Notes: generated from the letters alone by a model not told the origin. 7,586 nucleotides of DNA from Methanocorpusculum sp. (GCA_029987315.1 DALTVZ010000072.1:1-7586), one strand, 5' to 3'; positions 1 to 6,120 are shown, numbered from the stretch's first letter. A program made the numbers and translations.

Positions 1-219
1 GTTCTTCCGATAAAAAAAGTCAACTCACTCGTTGACTCAAAAATTTCAGTGGAAATAAAAGATGAGGGATGTAAATTCGAGGGAAAACTTGTCGCAATGG
101 ACGAGTATCTCAACCTTCACCTCGAAGAAACCGTTGAGATAACGGCAAAGGGTCGAAGAAACATCGGCACGGTCGTCATCCGCGGAAACAACATCCTCAC
201 CATCTCCCCTCTGAACTAA
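1..219 (+). CDS. LSm (Sm-like archaeal) RNA-binding protein, 5' end missing
   Basis: Frame 1 is open from the window edge to a TAA and gives 72 residues. Archaeal LSm proteins are about 75 residues long, so only the first few are missing. The Sm1 part is visible as VDSKISVEIKDEG followed by FEGKLVAMDEYLNLHLEE, with the conserved G...D.Y.N pattern of the RNA-binding loop. The Sm2 part is IGTVVIRGNNILTISP, with the hallmark RG(N)N motif. Family knowledge: these proteins form heptameric rings that bind U-rich RNA and act as general RNA chaperones. The next gene begins 2 bases after the stop on the same strand, so the two are very likely co-transcribed. The start codon and promoter lie outside the window. 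Confidence 0.9.
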   Translation, partial: VLPIKKVNSLVDSKISVEIKDEGCKFEGKLVAMDEYLNLHLEETVEITAKGRRNIGTVVIRGNNILTISPLN

Positions 220-221
220 AT

Positions 222-584
222 ATGTCCAAAGAAGTTGAACTCAACGAAGCGGACGAAAAAACATTTGCCTATCTCAAAGAGCAACCAAAAGGTGTTGTGC
301 AGAGTGACCTATGGAAAGCTATTGAGATGGACAGCCGAACCTGTTCGCGTATCCTCAAAAAACTTGAGGATGCAGGTCTCATTACCAGGGAAGAGACCAA
401 AAAGGACGGAACACGGACCTATCTCATCTCCGTTGTCCACACCTCCCAGGAAGTCGACCCCTGCCTTCTGATGGCAGGAGATGGCATCGTTCCGTGTGTC
501 GCCTGTGAAGAAGAGTGTACCGTCGAACATTGTAAAATGCTCGAAGACTGGATCTATGACCTGGTCTTCGACGAACTTGAATAA
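222..584 (+). CDS. Winged-helix protein with C-terminal cysteine cluster (TFE-beta/RPC39-like candidate)
   Basis: A 120-residue cytoplasmic protein. Residues about 9-70 form a winged helix-turn-helix: helices around KTFAYLKEQ, QSDLWKAIEMD and SRILKKLEDAGLI, then a wing with KKDGTRTYLI. The C-terminal part has Cys81 and then Cys92, Cys95, Cys99 and Cys104, ending in CKMLEDWIYDL. The order CxxC-x3-C-x4-C, then Met and Trp-Ile, recalls the 4Fe-4S tail of the RNA polymerase III subunit RPC39 and of archaeal TFE-beta, which also follow a winged helix. The role as a transcription factor is inferred; a MarR- or ArsR-like metal- or redox-sensing regulator is the alternative. ATG lies 2 bases after the LSm stop with no clear ribosome binding site, so translation is probably coupled to LSm. 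A T run follows the stop. Confidence 0.75.
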   Translation: MSKEVELNEADEKTFAYLKEQPKGVVQSDLWKAIEMDSRTCSRILKKLEDAGLITREETKKDGTRTYLISVVHTSQEVDPCLLMAGDGIVPCVACEEECTVEHCKMLEDWIYDLVFDELE

Positions 585-587
585 CTC

Positions 588-594
588 TTTTTTT
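588..594 (+). terminator. T-run terminator after the LSm/winged-helix unit
   Basis: Seven consecutive T start 3 bases after the TAA of the winged-helix gene. No stem precedes them. Archaeal RNA polymerase often terminates on T runs without a hairpin, and similar seven-T runs follow two other transcription units in this window. Confidence 0.5.
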
Positions 595-612
595 ACACTC
601 GTCAATCAATAA

Positions 613-626
613 CGAAACCTATTTCC
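613..626 (+). promoter_or_regulatory. Possible BRE/TATA promoter of mmp14
   Basis: A weak match: CGAAA (BRE-like) followed by CCTATTT, centred about 31 bases upstream of the ATG at 652. With the usual archaeal distance of about 25 bases from TATA to start site, the transcript would begin almost at the ATG. No purine-rich ribosome binding site precedes the ATG, which supports a leaderless or near-leaderless mRNA. The TATA element is poor, so this is tentative. Confidence 0.3.
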
Positions 627-651
627 CCATTGCCTACAGATTCACTGTATT

Positions 652-2142
652 ATGTCGGCAGGTTTTTTTGATAGGTTTTCTCTAAAGAAACCCTGGATAG
701 TCGAAAGTGTCCCGCCGCCCTCAACAGGCCACGGGGCGGGAATGCAGGTACCCGAATACAAATCTACTCCTTATTTCATCGTCGCATCCGTGGAGATGGG
801 AAATACCACAACAAAATGCATTCTTACAGGTACAAACCTTGAAACTGGACGGTCCTACGTCATCAATAAGACCGTCTCCATGAGCAGAGATGTCAGAAAA
901 CCAAAACCGAATGAGACGGTCTTTGGAACCACCCTCGATGGAACGGAGCTCACGCGGGAATCCATCACCGAACTTGTCAGAGACACACTGATAAAATCCC
1001 ACCGAGATGCTGATCTGAGTATCAAGGACGAACTCGACTTTGTTGTAAGAAGTACAGGAGTTGTTGCCGCAATGGATTCACCGGATCAGGTCGGCGAGTT
1101 CGTCAAGGCACTTGCGAATGGATGTCTTATTGCCGGCGTCCCGCCAAGAAAGATGACACCCCCAATGGGGATCAACAGCCTCCCAAAAAAGCTCAGATGC
1201 TTCTCATATGCCGATAGACTGGTCTTTACCGGAGCTATTGCCGGTGTGACCCCGCCGATTGGAGCAACCGGCGTTGAGATGGTAGCAAACGAAATGGAGG
1301 GAGAATTGGCAATGGCCGGCATCAAAGAAGGAGCCAAATGGACCGCCGTTGATTTTAGGAACCCCTGTATCTCCATGGATTTCGGGACCACGCTTGATGG
1401 ACGTATCACAAGTGATGTGGATCCAGAAGCCGAGAACCCTTTTGCAAAAACGATCGGGAATTTCTGCGGCCTCGCCGGAGCAATACCAGATGCAATCATA
1501 CGCGGAACTGGCCTCGTCGACAAAAAGAAAGGCACCGCGCTTGATCTATATGGAGAAACATGCAAATCCTCCTCGAACCGTTCGACCAAAAAAGCGATGC
1601 CGTATGTTGAACGCTGCATGGAGGTCCTCGATATCACCGAGGTGCCCCGTGACCGAACACACTTCGGCAAGGTACCCGTCTGTGCCGACGTTGCCGAAGA
1701 TTCAGGCATTGTGCTGATCGGTGTCGATATTGGTGTGAACGGAGATCGGACCGCGGATCTAGAAGCGATCGGAGCAGACCTTGCCAAAAACGAAAACAAG
1801 GAGGTCATTAGGGAGGTCGTCGACAGAGTGTGTGCAAACGTCGCACTCAAGATCATCGACCTCTGTATCAAGAGAAGCTTCCTGCCGCCGAACAGCTCGA
1901 TCGGATTCACCGGCCGTGCGATCATCTCCGGAAACAAACCCCAGTACATCCTTGAAGGCGTGACCGAGAGAGGTATCTACGACGACCCGGTCGATCACCT
2001 TGTCTTCGTGGACGACGGACTTGCCCGCGGAGCGGCATTGATGGGAAGGTGTATGAATAGTCTCGGTCATCCGAAGTGCCCGATCGGCGGCGTTCGGGGC
2101 GGACATTGTATTATGGCAAAACGCATAAAGATAGGGAAGTAA
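652..2142 (+). CDS. mmp14: Methanogenesis marker protein 14
   Basis: A 496-residue protein recognised from its family-typical blocks: ASVEMGNTTTKCILTG (45-60), MSRDVRKPKP (77-86), VFGTTLDGTELTRE (90-103) and DFVVRSTGVVA (129-139). Three glycine-rich elements, VEMGNTTTK (48-55), SMDFGTTLDGRI (241-252) and FVDDGLARGAALMG (452-465), look like the nucleotide-binding segments of the ASKHA (actin/Hsp70/sugar kinase) fold. The C-terminus carries a glycine/cysteine stretch, GGVRGGHC (479-486). Family knowledge: MMP14 is found almost only in methanogens and their methane-oxidising relatives, and its exact biochemical role is not established; an ATP-dependent activator or assembly role is inferred from the fold. 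Residues 1-40 are a proline-rich, poorly structured leader; an in-frame ATG at 742 is an alternative start. A small unknown gene begins 1 base after the stop. Confidence 0.88.
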   Translation: MSAGFFDRFSLKKPWIVESVPPPSTGHGAGMQVPEYKSTPYFIVASVEMGNTTTKCILTGTNLETGRSYVINKTVSMSRDVRKPKPNETVFGTTLDGTELTRESITELVRDTLIKSHRDADLSIKDELDFVVRSTGVVAAMDSPDQVGEFVKALANGCLIAGVPPRKMTPPMGINSLPKKLRCFSYADRLVFTGAIAGVTPPIGATGVEMVANEMEGELAMAGIKEGAKWTAVDFRNPCISMDFGTTLDGRITSDVDPEAENPFAKTIGNFCGLAGAIPDAIIRGTGLVDKKKGTALDLYGETCKSSSNRSTKKAMPYVERCMEVLDITEVPRDRTHFGKVPVCADVAEDSGIVLIGVDIGVNGDRTADLEAIGADLAKNENKEVIREVVDRVCANVALKIIDLCIKRSFLPPNSSIGFTGRAIISGNKPQYILEGVTERGIYDDPVDHLVFVDDGLARGAALMGRCMNSLGHPKCPIGGVRGGHCIMAKRIKIGK

Positions 2143-2143
2143 C

Positions 2144-2374
2144 ATGGCAGATGAAGAATATGATCTAGTTATCCCTCCGGGAACACCAAGAAGCATCATC
2201 CGTGATGCAGCCCTGAAGTTCAACATCGAGGTCGTGAGCGTCACCAGGTCGCTGAATTATGCGAATATGGTTAACGACGAACGACAACTTCTGGCATTTC
2301 GAGGAAGCAAGGAAGAGATCGAAAAAGCAAATGAATTCCTTTATCAGAAGATAAAAGAGTTTATTGAAAGCTAA
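2144..2374 (+). CDS. Small conserved-looking protein of unknown function, mmp14 partner
   Basis: A 76-residue acidic, soluble protein without cysteine, signal peptide or membrane segment. I do not recognise a named family. The predicted layout is strand (EYDLVIP), helix (PRSIIRDAALKFN), strand (IEVVSVTR), strand (RQLLAFRGS) and a long helix (KEEIEKANEFLYQKIKEF). This beta-alpha-beta-beta-alpha order with FRGSKEEIEKA resembles small ferredoxin-like or KH/ACT-type domains, which is only a fold guess. ATG follows the mmp14 stop after one base, with a purine stretch AGGGAAG (2133-2139) just upstream, so it is almost certainly co-translated with MMP14. The natural hypothesis is a partner or adaptor of MMP14. 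A seven-T run follows the stop directly. Confidence 0.8.
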   Translation: MADEEYDLVIPPGTPRSIIRDAALKFNIEVVSVTRSLNYANMVNDERQLLAFRGSKEEIEKANEFLYQKIKEFIES

Positions 2375-2375
2375 C

Positions 2376-2382
2376 TTTTTTT
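2376..2382 (+). terminator. T-run terminator after the mmp14 unit
   Basis: Seven T begin 2 bases after the TAA of the 76-residue gene. The next gene is convergent, so a stop signal is expected here. Confidence 0.55.
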
Positions 2383-2406
2383 ATCAGATCTACGAGCCGA
2401 CGCTCT

Positions 2407-2427
2407 AAAAGAGAAAAGCTGAAAAAA
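2407..2427 (-). terminator. T-rich terminator of the SUI1 gene
   Basis: Read on the minus strand, the 30 bases after the SUI1 stop contain T runs of six, four and four, broken by short spacers. Together with the + strand T run at 2376 they form a convergent terminator region between the 76-residue gene and SUI1. Confidence 0.5.
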
Positions 2428-2439
2428 TATTGGTTTAAG

Positions 2440-2745
2440 TTAATTGATATTTTCGAGATTATAGCCGCGTGCCGAGAGTAATGCTTTTACTCTGTCACGG
2501 TGATTTCCCTGAAGCTCAATAGAGTTTTCCTTCACGGTGCCTCCACATGCAAGTCGACCTTTGAGGTACTTGGACAGATCCTCTAAATCGATCTCATAGG
2601 GATCAAGGCCATCGACAACGGTCACTTCTTTGCCGTACCGTCTCTTGCTTACTTTAACACTAATACGTTGCTGTTCTTTTGCGACTTCTTCGCAAATACA
2701 GAGTTCCTTTGGTAAACCACATTTCGGGCAGATGCCACTGTTCAT
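2440..2745 (-). CDS. SUI1/aIF1-family translation initiation factor
   Basis: A 101-residue protein of normal length for archaeal SUI1 proteins. The core is clear: [18 protein letters not shown] (31-48) is the basic beta-hairpin loop, and [16 protein letters not shown] (65-80) plus [10 protein letters not shown] (81-90) are the conserved SUI1 segments. The family acts on the small ribosomal subunit during start-codon selection. The N-terminus has Cys6, Cys9, Cys16 and Cys18 in [13 protein letters not shown], a probable zinc site. The CxxCxLPxExC pattern recalls the N-terminal part of eukaryotic DENR. ATG has no clear ribosome binding site but sits about 34 bases from a strong TATA box, so the leader should be very short. 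It is transcribed separately from, or in addition to, the upstream tes-DUF2115 unit. Confidence 0.9.
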   Translation of the reverse strand: MNSGICPKCGLPKELCICEEVAKEQQRISVKVSKRRYGKEVTVVDGLDPYEIDLEDLSKYLKGRLACGGTVKENSIELQGNHRDRVKALLSARGYNLENIN

Positions 2746-2771
2746 TGCAGTAGTTAATAGGTGTCTGTGAG

Positions 2772-2784
2772 TTAAAATATATAT
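2772..2784 (-). promoter_or_regulatory. TATA box of the SUI1 gene
   Basis: On the minus strand the sequence is ATATATATTTTAA, a near-ideal archaeal TATA element, centred about 34 bases from the SUI1 ATG. A start site about 25 bases downstream would leave a leader of under 10 bases, which agrees with the absence of a ribosome binding site. Confidence 0.6.
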
Positions 2785-2815
2785 GGTTGGTTTGGGAGAG
2801 GAGATTTCAGAACGA

Positions 2816-3460
2816 TTATCCTTTGAAATTATAAAAATAATTATTGAGTTTCTCTTTTTTTGTCACATTATCCCGCTCTGTTTTCGACAAAAGAAGATCA
2901 CGCTCCCTGCTTTGGACCGCGGGGCAGTATTTGCAGAAAGCATCATCGACATCATTCCATACTGCGCGAACAGGGCAATAATACTCACCGTCATACTGCT
3001 CTACAGAAAAGCCGCCGGGAAACGGCATGCCGACCGGGTGGACCGGTTCTTCTTTGATAAATGCCGTGTAGGCGGCGATCAGATATTTTAGAGACCGCAG
3101 ACGATCCCCCGGTGTTCCTTTCATCGACGCTGCTTGTGCATCGGCCGTGAATGCTTTCCATGAAGAAAGGAGCGGGACAGCGGCATGTACTTCGGCAAGC
3201 TCATCGGTCATCATCTGATGATATCCGTCGATGATCTGAATGCGGGCAAAATGCAGGAGAGCGTCCCCATACTCTTTAGGTACGTTCTCCAGCTTCTTTG
3301 CATATCTGGTGAGCATAAGCTCCAGATCATCGGGAGAATACAAACGGCCTTTCTCTTTCAGTGCCGAGAGAAGAGGGCCTTTCCTGGAAATACGGGCAAG
3401 ATCGGCCCATGAAAAAAGAGGAGTAGAGGAGACCTTACCCTCACGATTCCAAAAACTCAT
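2816..3460 (-). CDS. DUF2115 (UPF0305) family protein
   Basis: A 214-residue, mostly helical soluble protein. The part recognised as DUF2115/UPF0305 is the C-terminal half: [15 protein letters not shown] (141-155), then EYYCPVR (159-165) and CKYCPA (176-181). Cys162, Cys176 and Cys179 could bind a metal or Fe-S cluster, though only three cysteines are visible in this block. The family is found largely in methanogens and has no established function. ATG lies 10 bases after the tes stop with GGCGG as a weak ribosome binding site, so it forms an operon with tes. The last 17 residues (lysine, asparagine, tyrosine and phenylalanine rich) are coded by unusually A/T-rich DNA and may be a poorly conserved tail. 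Family assignment is from memory of the motif, not a search. Confidence 0.75.
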   Translation of the reverse strand: MSFWNREGKVSSTPLFSWADLARISRKGPLLSALKEKGRLYSPDDLELMLTRYAKKLENVPKEYGDALLHFARIQIIDGYHQMMTDELAEVHAAVPLLSSWKAFTADAQAASMKGTPGDRLRSLKYLIAAYTAFIKEEPVHPVGMPFPGGFSVEQYDGEYYCPVRAVWNDVDDAFCKYCPAVQSRERDLLLSKTERDNVTKKEKLNNYFYNFKG

Positions 3461-3470
3461 CGATACCGCC

Positions 3471-4946
3471 TTATTCGTTCAGAGGCTTTGCTCCCTTTTT
3501 CCATACCTCTTCCCGATAGGTCGGGCCGCTATTGTAGGTACAGAATGGAATGAGTCTGCCATCCGGGGTCGCATAATGGATACAGCATCTCGAAACACGT
3601 TCGGTGTCGTAGTTGAAAGAATCCATGAAATGCATCGTTCCGATGAAGAGAGCATTTTCATGGAATTTCCCAAGCGAATCGTAATCGTGTTTGACGAGAG
3701 CATCATAGATGAGCTTCTTCAGATCGATCCGGATCCCTTCCACCTCCTCCTTCGAGACGGCCTTGTTGATTTTGCCTAGTCCGGTCGCCATTGCCAGATA
3801 CTTCCCCGCCTTACTCGCGTTCTTGAATTTGTTCGCCATGATCGCCGTCTGAGTGATAAATGCATCCACATCGATGAACCGCGTGATCGGCACAAGGTCG
3901 CCCTCATCGTTCACAAATCCATAGGTCGCCGCCCCGCAGTGGGGGTGAGCACAGAACATGATCTGCGGTTTTCCTGTGTATGACTCGATCAGGTCGCAGA
4001 TGGCCATCACCGACGGGATCGGATAGAAGTCGGTGGATTTGAGTTTGCCTTTCATCTGTTCCTCGATACAGTGGGTGATGCCCGGAATGGTGATACGTTC
4101 GCGGAGCACGTCATCCTCTTTTGCCGCACCCGTGAAGGCCACCGGCTGGTAGTTGATCCCTCGGACGATGTCGACGTTTTTGCTCGCGAACCGAATGATA
4201 TCGCCGATCTCATGGTCGTTCTTCCCATTGATGATCGTCGGGACCAACACGACGCCAAGGCCTGCCTTCCGGCAGTTCTCGATGGCCGGCAGACTGGTTT
4301 TCTCGAGAAGAGGATTCGTTGCTTTTGAAACACCGTCAAAGTGTAGATACACCGTTGAAAGACCAGCATCGCGATATTCCTGGGCAAGCTTCGGATTTTG
4401 AGCAAGTTTCACGCCGTTTGAGGCCATCTGCACCTGATTGAATCCTAACTCACGGGCCTTTTTGATCAGCTCGGTGAGGTCGTCCCGCATCGTGGGCTCC
4501 CCCCCGGAGAATTGAACGGCCGGGCATGCTACCGGCTGTTCGTTTCTAAGGAGTTTGAGCATCGAGACGATCTCATCGAACGTCGGCTCATACACATAGC
4601 CGCATGCTTTGGCATTCGCAAAACAGAACTCGCACTTGAGATTACATCGGTTCGTTACATCGATGTTTGCAAGAAGTGTTCCGGATTTGTGGTTCGCGCA
4701 CAGACCGCATCGGGTCGTACATTCCCCAGTAAGATCAACATTCGGGTTTTCCACGCCTCTTCCTACGCGGTCATAGGCGTCAAACCGCCGATACATCTCA
4801 GCGTCCGACCAGTACAGATTTCTAGCATAACCGTGCTCTGGACAGGTTCGGCATATCCATATTGCACCGTCTTCCTCGGTTATCTCCGCGTCAAGTAATT
4901 TACCACAGACGGGGCACAGGCTTTTTGTTGTTTTTATGAGCGTCAT
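3471..4946 (-). CDS. tes: Radical SAM protein, probable tetraether lipid synthase
   Basis: A 491-residue radical SAM enzyme. The SAM-cluster motif is CNLKCEFC with Cys101, Cys105 and Cys108, followed by SGGEPT (147-152) and ASNGVKL (175-181). The N-terminus has CPVC (11-14) and CRTC (32-35), a rubredoxin-like four-cysteine metal site. Extra cysteines at 76/80/83 (a second CxxxCxxC), 332/337, 454/455 and 469 could hold auxiliary Fe-S clusters. This layout and length match the archaeal Tes family (MJ0619 type), which joins two lipid chains by carbon-carbon bonds to form membrane-spanning tetraethers. Divergence from carS, 69 bases away, supports a lipid role. A clear ribosome binding site AAGGGAG (4953-4959) sits 6 bases before the ATG. 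A related radical SAM enzyme of other specificity is the alternative. Confidence 0.78.
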   Translation of the reverse strand: MTLIKTTKSLCPVCGKLLDAEITEEDGAIWICRTCPEHGYARNLYWSDAEMYRRFDAYDRVGRGVENPNVDLTGECTTRCGLCANHKSGTLLANIDVTNRCNLKCEFCFANAKACGYVYEPTFDEIVSMLKLLRNEQPVACPAVQFSGGEPTMRDDLTELIKKARELGFNQVQMASNGVKLAQNPKLAQEYRDAGLSTVYLHFDGVSKATNPLLEKTSLPAIENCRKAGLGVVLVPTIINGKNDHEIGDIIRFASKNVDIVRGINYQPVAFTGAAKEDDVLRERITIPGITHCIEEQMKGKLKSTDFYPIPSVMAICDLIESYTGKPQIMFCAHPHCGAATYGFVNDEGDLVPITRFIDVDAFITQTAIMANKFKNASKAGKYLAMATGLGKINKAVSKEEVEGIRIDLKKLIYDALVKHDYDSLGKFHENALFIGTMHFMDSFNYDTERVSRCCIHYATPDGRLIPFCTYNSGPTYREEVWKKGAKPLNE

Positions 4947-4968
4947 GGTTAACTCCCTTGAAATAAAA

Positions 4969-4981
4969 GTATTATAATAAT
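4969..4981 (+). promoter_or_regulatory. Probable TATA box of carS
   Basis: GTATTATAATAAT-like sequence on the + strand, centred near 4975. It predicts a start site near 5000 and a leader of about 16 bases before the TTG at 5016. It interlocks with the opposing tes TATA candidate at 4986-5000, so the two initiation complexes would occupy overlapping DNA. Confidence 0.4.
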
Positions 4982-4985
4982 TCGC

Positions 4986-5000
4986 GTATAACTATAAAAG
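4986..5000 (-). promoter_or_regulatory. Probable TATA box of the tes-DUF2115 operon
   Basis: On the minus strand this reads CTTTTATAGTTATAC. A start site about 25 bases downstream (near 4966-4969) would leave a leader of about 20 bases that includes the AAGGGAG ribosome binding site at 4953-4959. A second A/T-rich block at 4970-4980 could also serve. Confidence 0.45.
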
Positions 5001-5015
5001 AATGAGAGTGAGAGT

Positions 5016-5603
5016 TTGACAATCGATATTTTGATAACAATTGGAATGGCATGCCTATGGGCAATTTGGATAATGATCCCCGCATACCTTCCAAATCCTG
5101 CCGCCGCATTGATCGGCGGAGGTACACCGGTCGATTTTGGCAGGTGCGCAAAAGACGGACGCCGCATTCTTGGTGACGGAAAAACATGGCGCGGACTTAT
5201 CGGCGGTATCATCGTCGGTATCATCTTTGGACTCATACAGATCTTCCTGGTGGACCACTTCCAGCTGGATTTCCTGCCAAAACATACCATCATCACCATT
5301 TGTGCCCTAGCAACCGGAGCACTTCTTGGCGATATGGTGAAAAGTTACTTCAAACGCCGCATGGGAAAGGACCAGGGAGCAAAATGGCCGATCGCTGATA
5401 TGTATGATATGGTCGTTGGATCCCTTGTTCTGATGGTCCTAGCATTACTCGTGACAGGAAACATCGGATGGTTTTTCGAGAACTTTGACTCCGTCGGATT
5501 CCTGATCGCGACGTTTGTTGCCATCCTTATACTATCACCTCTATTACATAGAGGAACGAATATTATTGGATACATACTCGGCTTAAAGGACGTACCATGG
5601 TAA
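5016..5603 (+). CDS. carS: CDP-archaeol synthase
   Basis: A 195-residue integral membrane enzyme transferring CMP from CTP to unsaturated archaeol (2,3-bis-O-geranylgeranylglyceryl phosphate), giving CDP-archaeol for head-group attachment. Family blocks are visible: PAYLPNPAAALIGGGTPVDFG (split at 22-42), GDGKTWRG (53-60), and GDMVKSYFKRRMGKDQGAK (105-123) with PIADMYD (125-131). About five hydrophobic segments can be drawn at 4-24, 60-79, 91-108, 131-148 and 159-176. The start is TTG at 5016, preceded by a purine-rich GAGAGTGAGAG (5004-5014); the first in-frame ATG, at 5046, would cut into the first membrane segment, leaving 185 residues. The stop overlaps the pyrE start by 7 bases. Divergent tes gene makes a lipid gene pair. 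Confidence 0.9.
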   Translation: MTIDILITIGMACLWAIWIMIPAYLPNPAAALIGGGTPVDFGRCAKDGRRILGDGKTWRGLIGGIIVGIIFGLIQIFLVDHFQLDFLPKHTIITICALATGALLGDMVKSYFKRRMGKDQGAKWPIADMYDMVVGSLVLMVLALLVTGNIGWFFENFDSVGFLIATFVAILILSPLLHRGTNIIGYILGLKDVPW

Positions 5604-6106
5604 ACAGAATATTAGATCTTCTGGTTCAGTATAAAGCAGTGGAATTCGGGGATTTCACCCTGGCGTCCGGTGCTCAGAGCAGATACTACATCGATGTGAA
5701 AACGGCGATCATGCAGCCGGAGTTGCTCTCTGAAATAGCAGCAGAGGTCGCGGCAAAATACGATTTCGAGTGTATCGCCGGAGTTGCCGTGGGAGGAATT
5801 CCATTAGCGGTGGCAGTTTCTCTTGCGGCAAATAAACCATGCGCCGTCATTCGGTCGGCTGCAAAAGACCATGGGAAAAACCAGATGGTGATCGGAAACG
5901 TCCAGGGAAAGCGGGTCCTCCTGATCGAAGACGTGACAACATCCGGCGGTTCCTCAAAACACGGTGTTGACGAGCTTAGAAAAGCCGGGGCATTGATCGA
6001 TTCGGTCATCACGGTCGTCGACCGGGAAGGCGGGGCTGCTGAACTTCTCGCCGCAGATGGGGTCAAGCTTCACCCACTGGTAAGATCAAGCGAACTCCTC
6101 GTATAA
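5597..6106 (+). CDS. pyrE: Orotate phosphoribosyltransferase
   Basis: A 169-residue cytoplasmic enzyme, normal length for archaeal PyrE. It converts orotate plus PRPP into orotidine 5'-phosphate, the next to last step of UMP synthesis. Motifs in order: FTLASGAQSRYYIDVK (20-35, orotate side), AGVAVGGIPLA (61-71), the flexible catalytic loop RSAAKDHGKNQMVIG (86-100) with Lys90, Asp91, His92 and Lys94, and the PRPP-binding VLLIEDVTTSGGSS (107-120). ATG overlaps the last 7 bases of carS, with AAAGGA (5585-5590) as ribosome binding site 6 bases away, so the two are translated from one mRNA. Its product pathway supplies CTP, the substrate of CarS, though that link may be coincidental. A T-run follows the stop immediately. 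Confidence 0.95.
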   Translation: MVNRILDLLVQYKAVEFGDFTLASGAQSRYYIDVKTAIMQPELLSEIAAEVAAKYDFECIAGVAVGGIPLAVAVSLAANKPCAVIRSAAKDHGKNQMVIGNVQGKRVLLIEDVTTSGGSSKHGVDELRKAGALIDSVITVVDREGGAAELLAADGVKLHPLVRSSELLV

Positions 6107-6120
6107 TTTTTTTCTGTTTT
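6107..6120 (+). terminator. T-run terminator after carS-pyrE
   Basis: Seven T start at the base after the pyrE stop, then CTG and four more T. No stem is evident, as for the other T-run terminators here. Confidence 0.6.

Noticed and set aside
76..101. Three cysteine positions in Tes (76, 80, 83) as the radical SAM cluster motif.
   Set aside because: Residue numbers, not bases. This CxxxCxxC lacks the following aromatic residue, and CNLKCEFCF at 101-109, followed by SGGEPT, is the better SAM-cluster site.
1086..1949. A 287-codon open frame on the minus strand inside mmp14.
   Set aside because: It lies wholly antisense to a confidently identified gene, its translation is rich in Ser, Pro, Thr and Arg without any domain, and it is explained by the codon bias of mmp14.
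3240..3779. A 179-codon + strand frame spanning the DUF2115/tes junction.
   Set aside because: It crosses two well-supported minus-strand genes, has no domain or promoter, and is best read as a shadow.
4949..5299. A 116-codon minus-strand frame running from the tes upstream region into carS.
   Set aside because: It overlaps the tes promoter region and the conserved part of carS antisense, and shows no recognisable domain.
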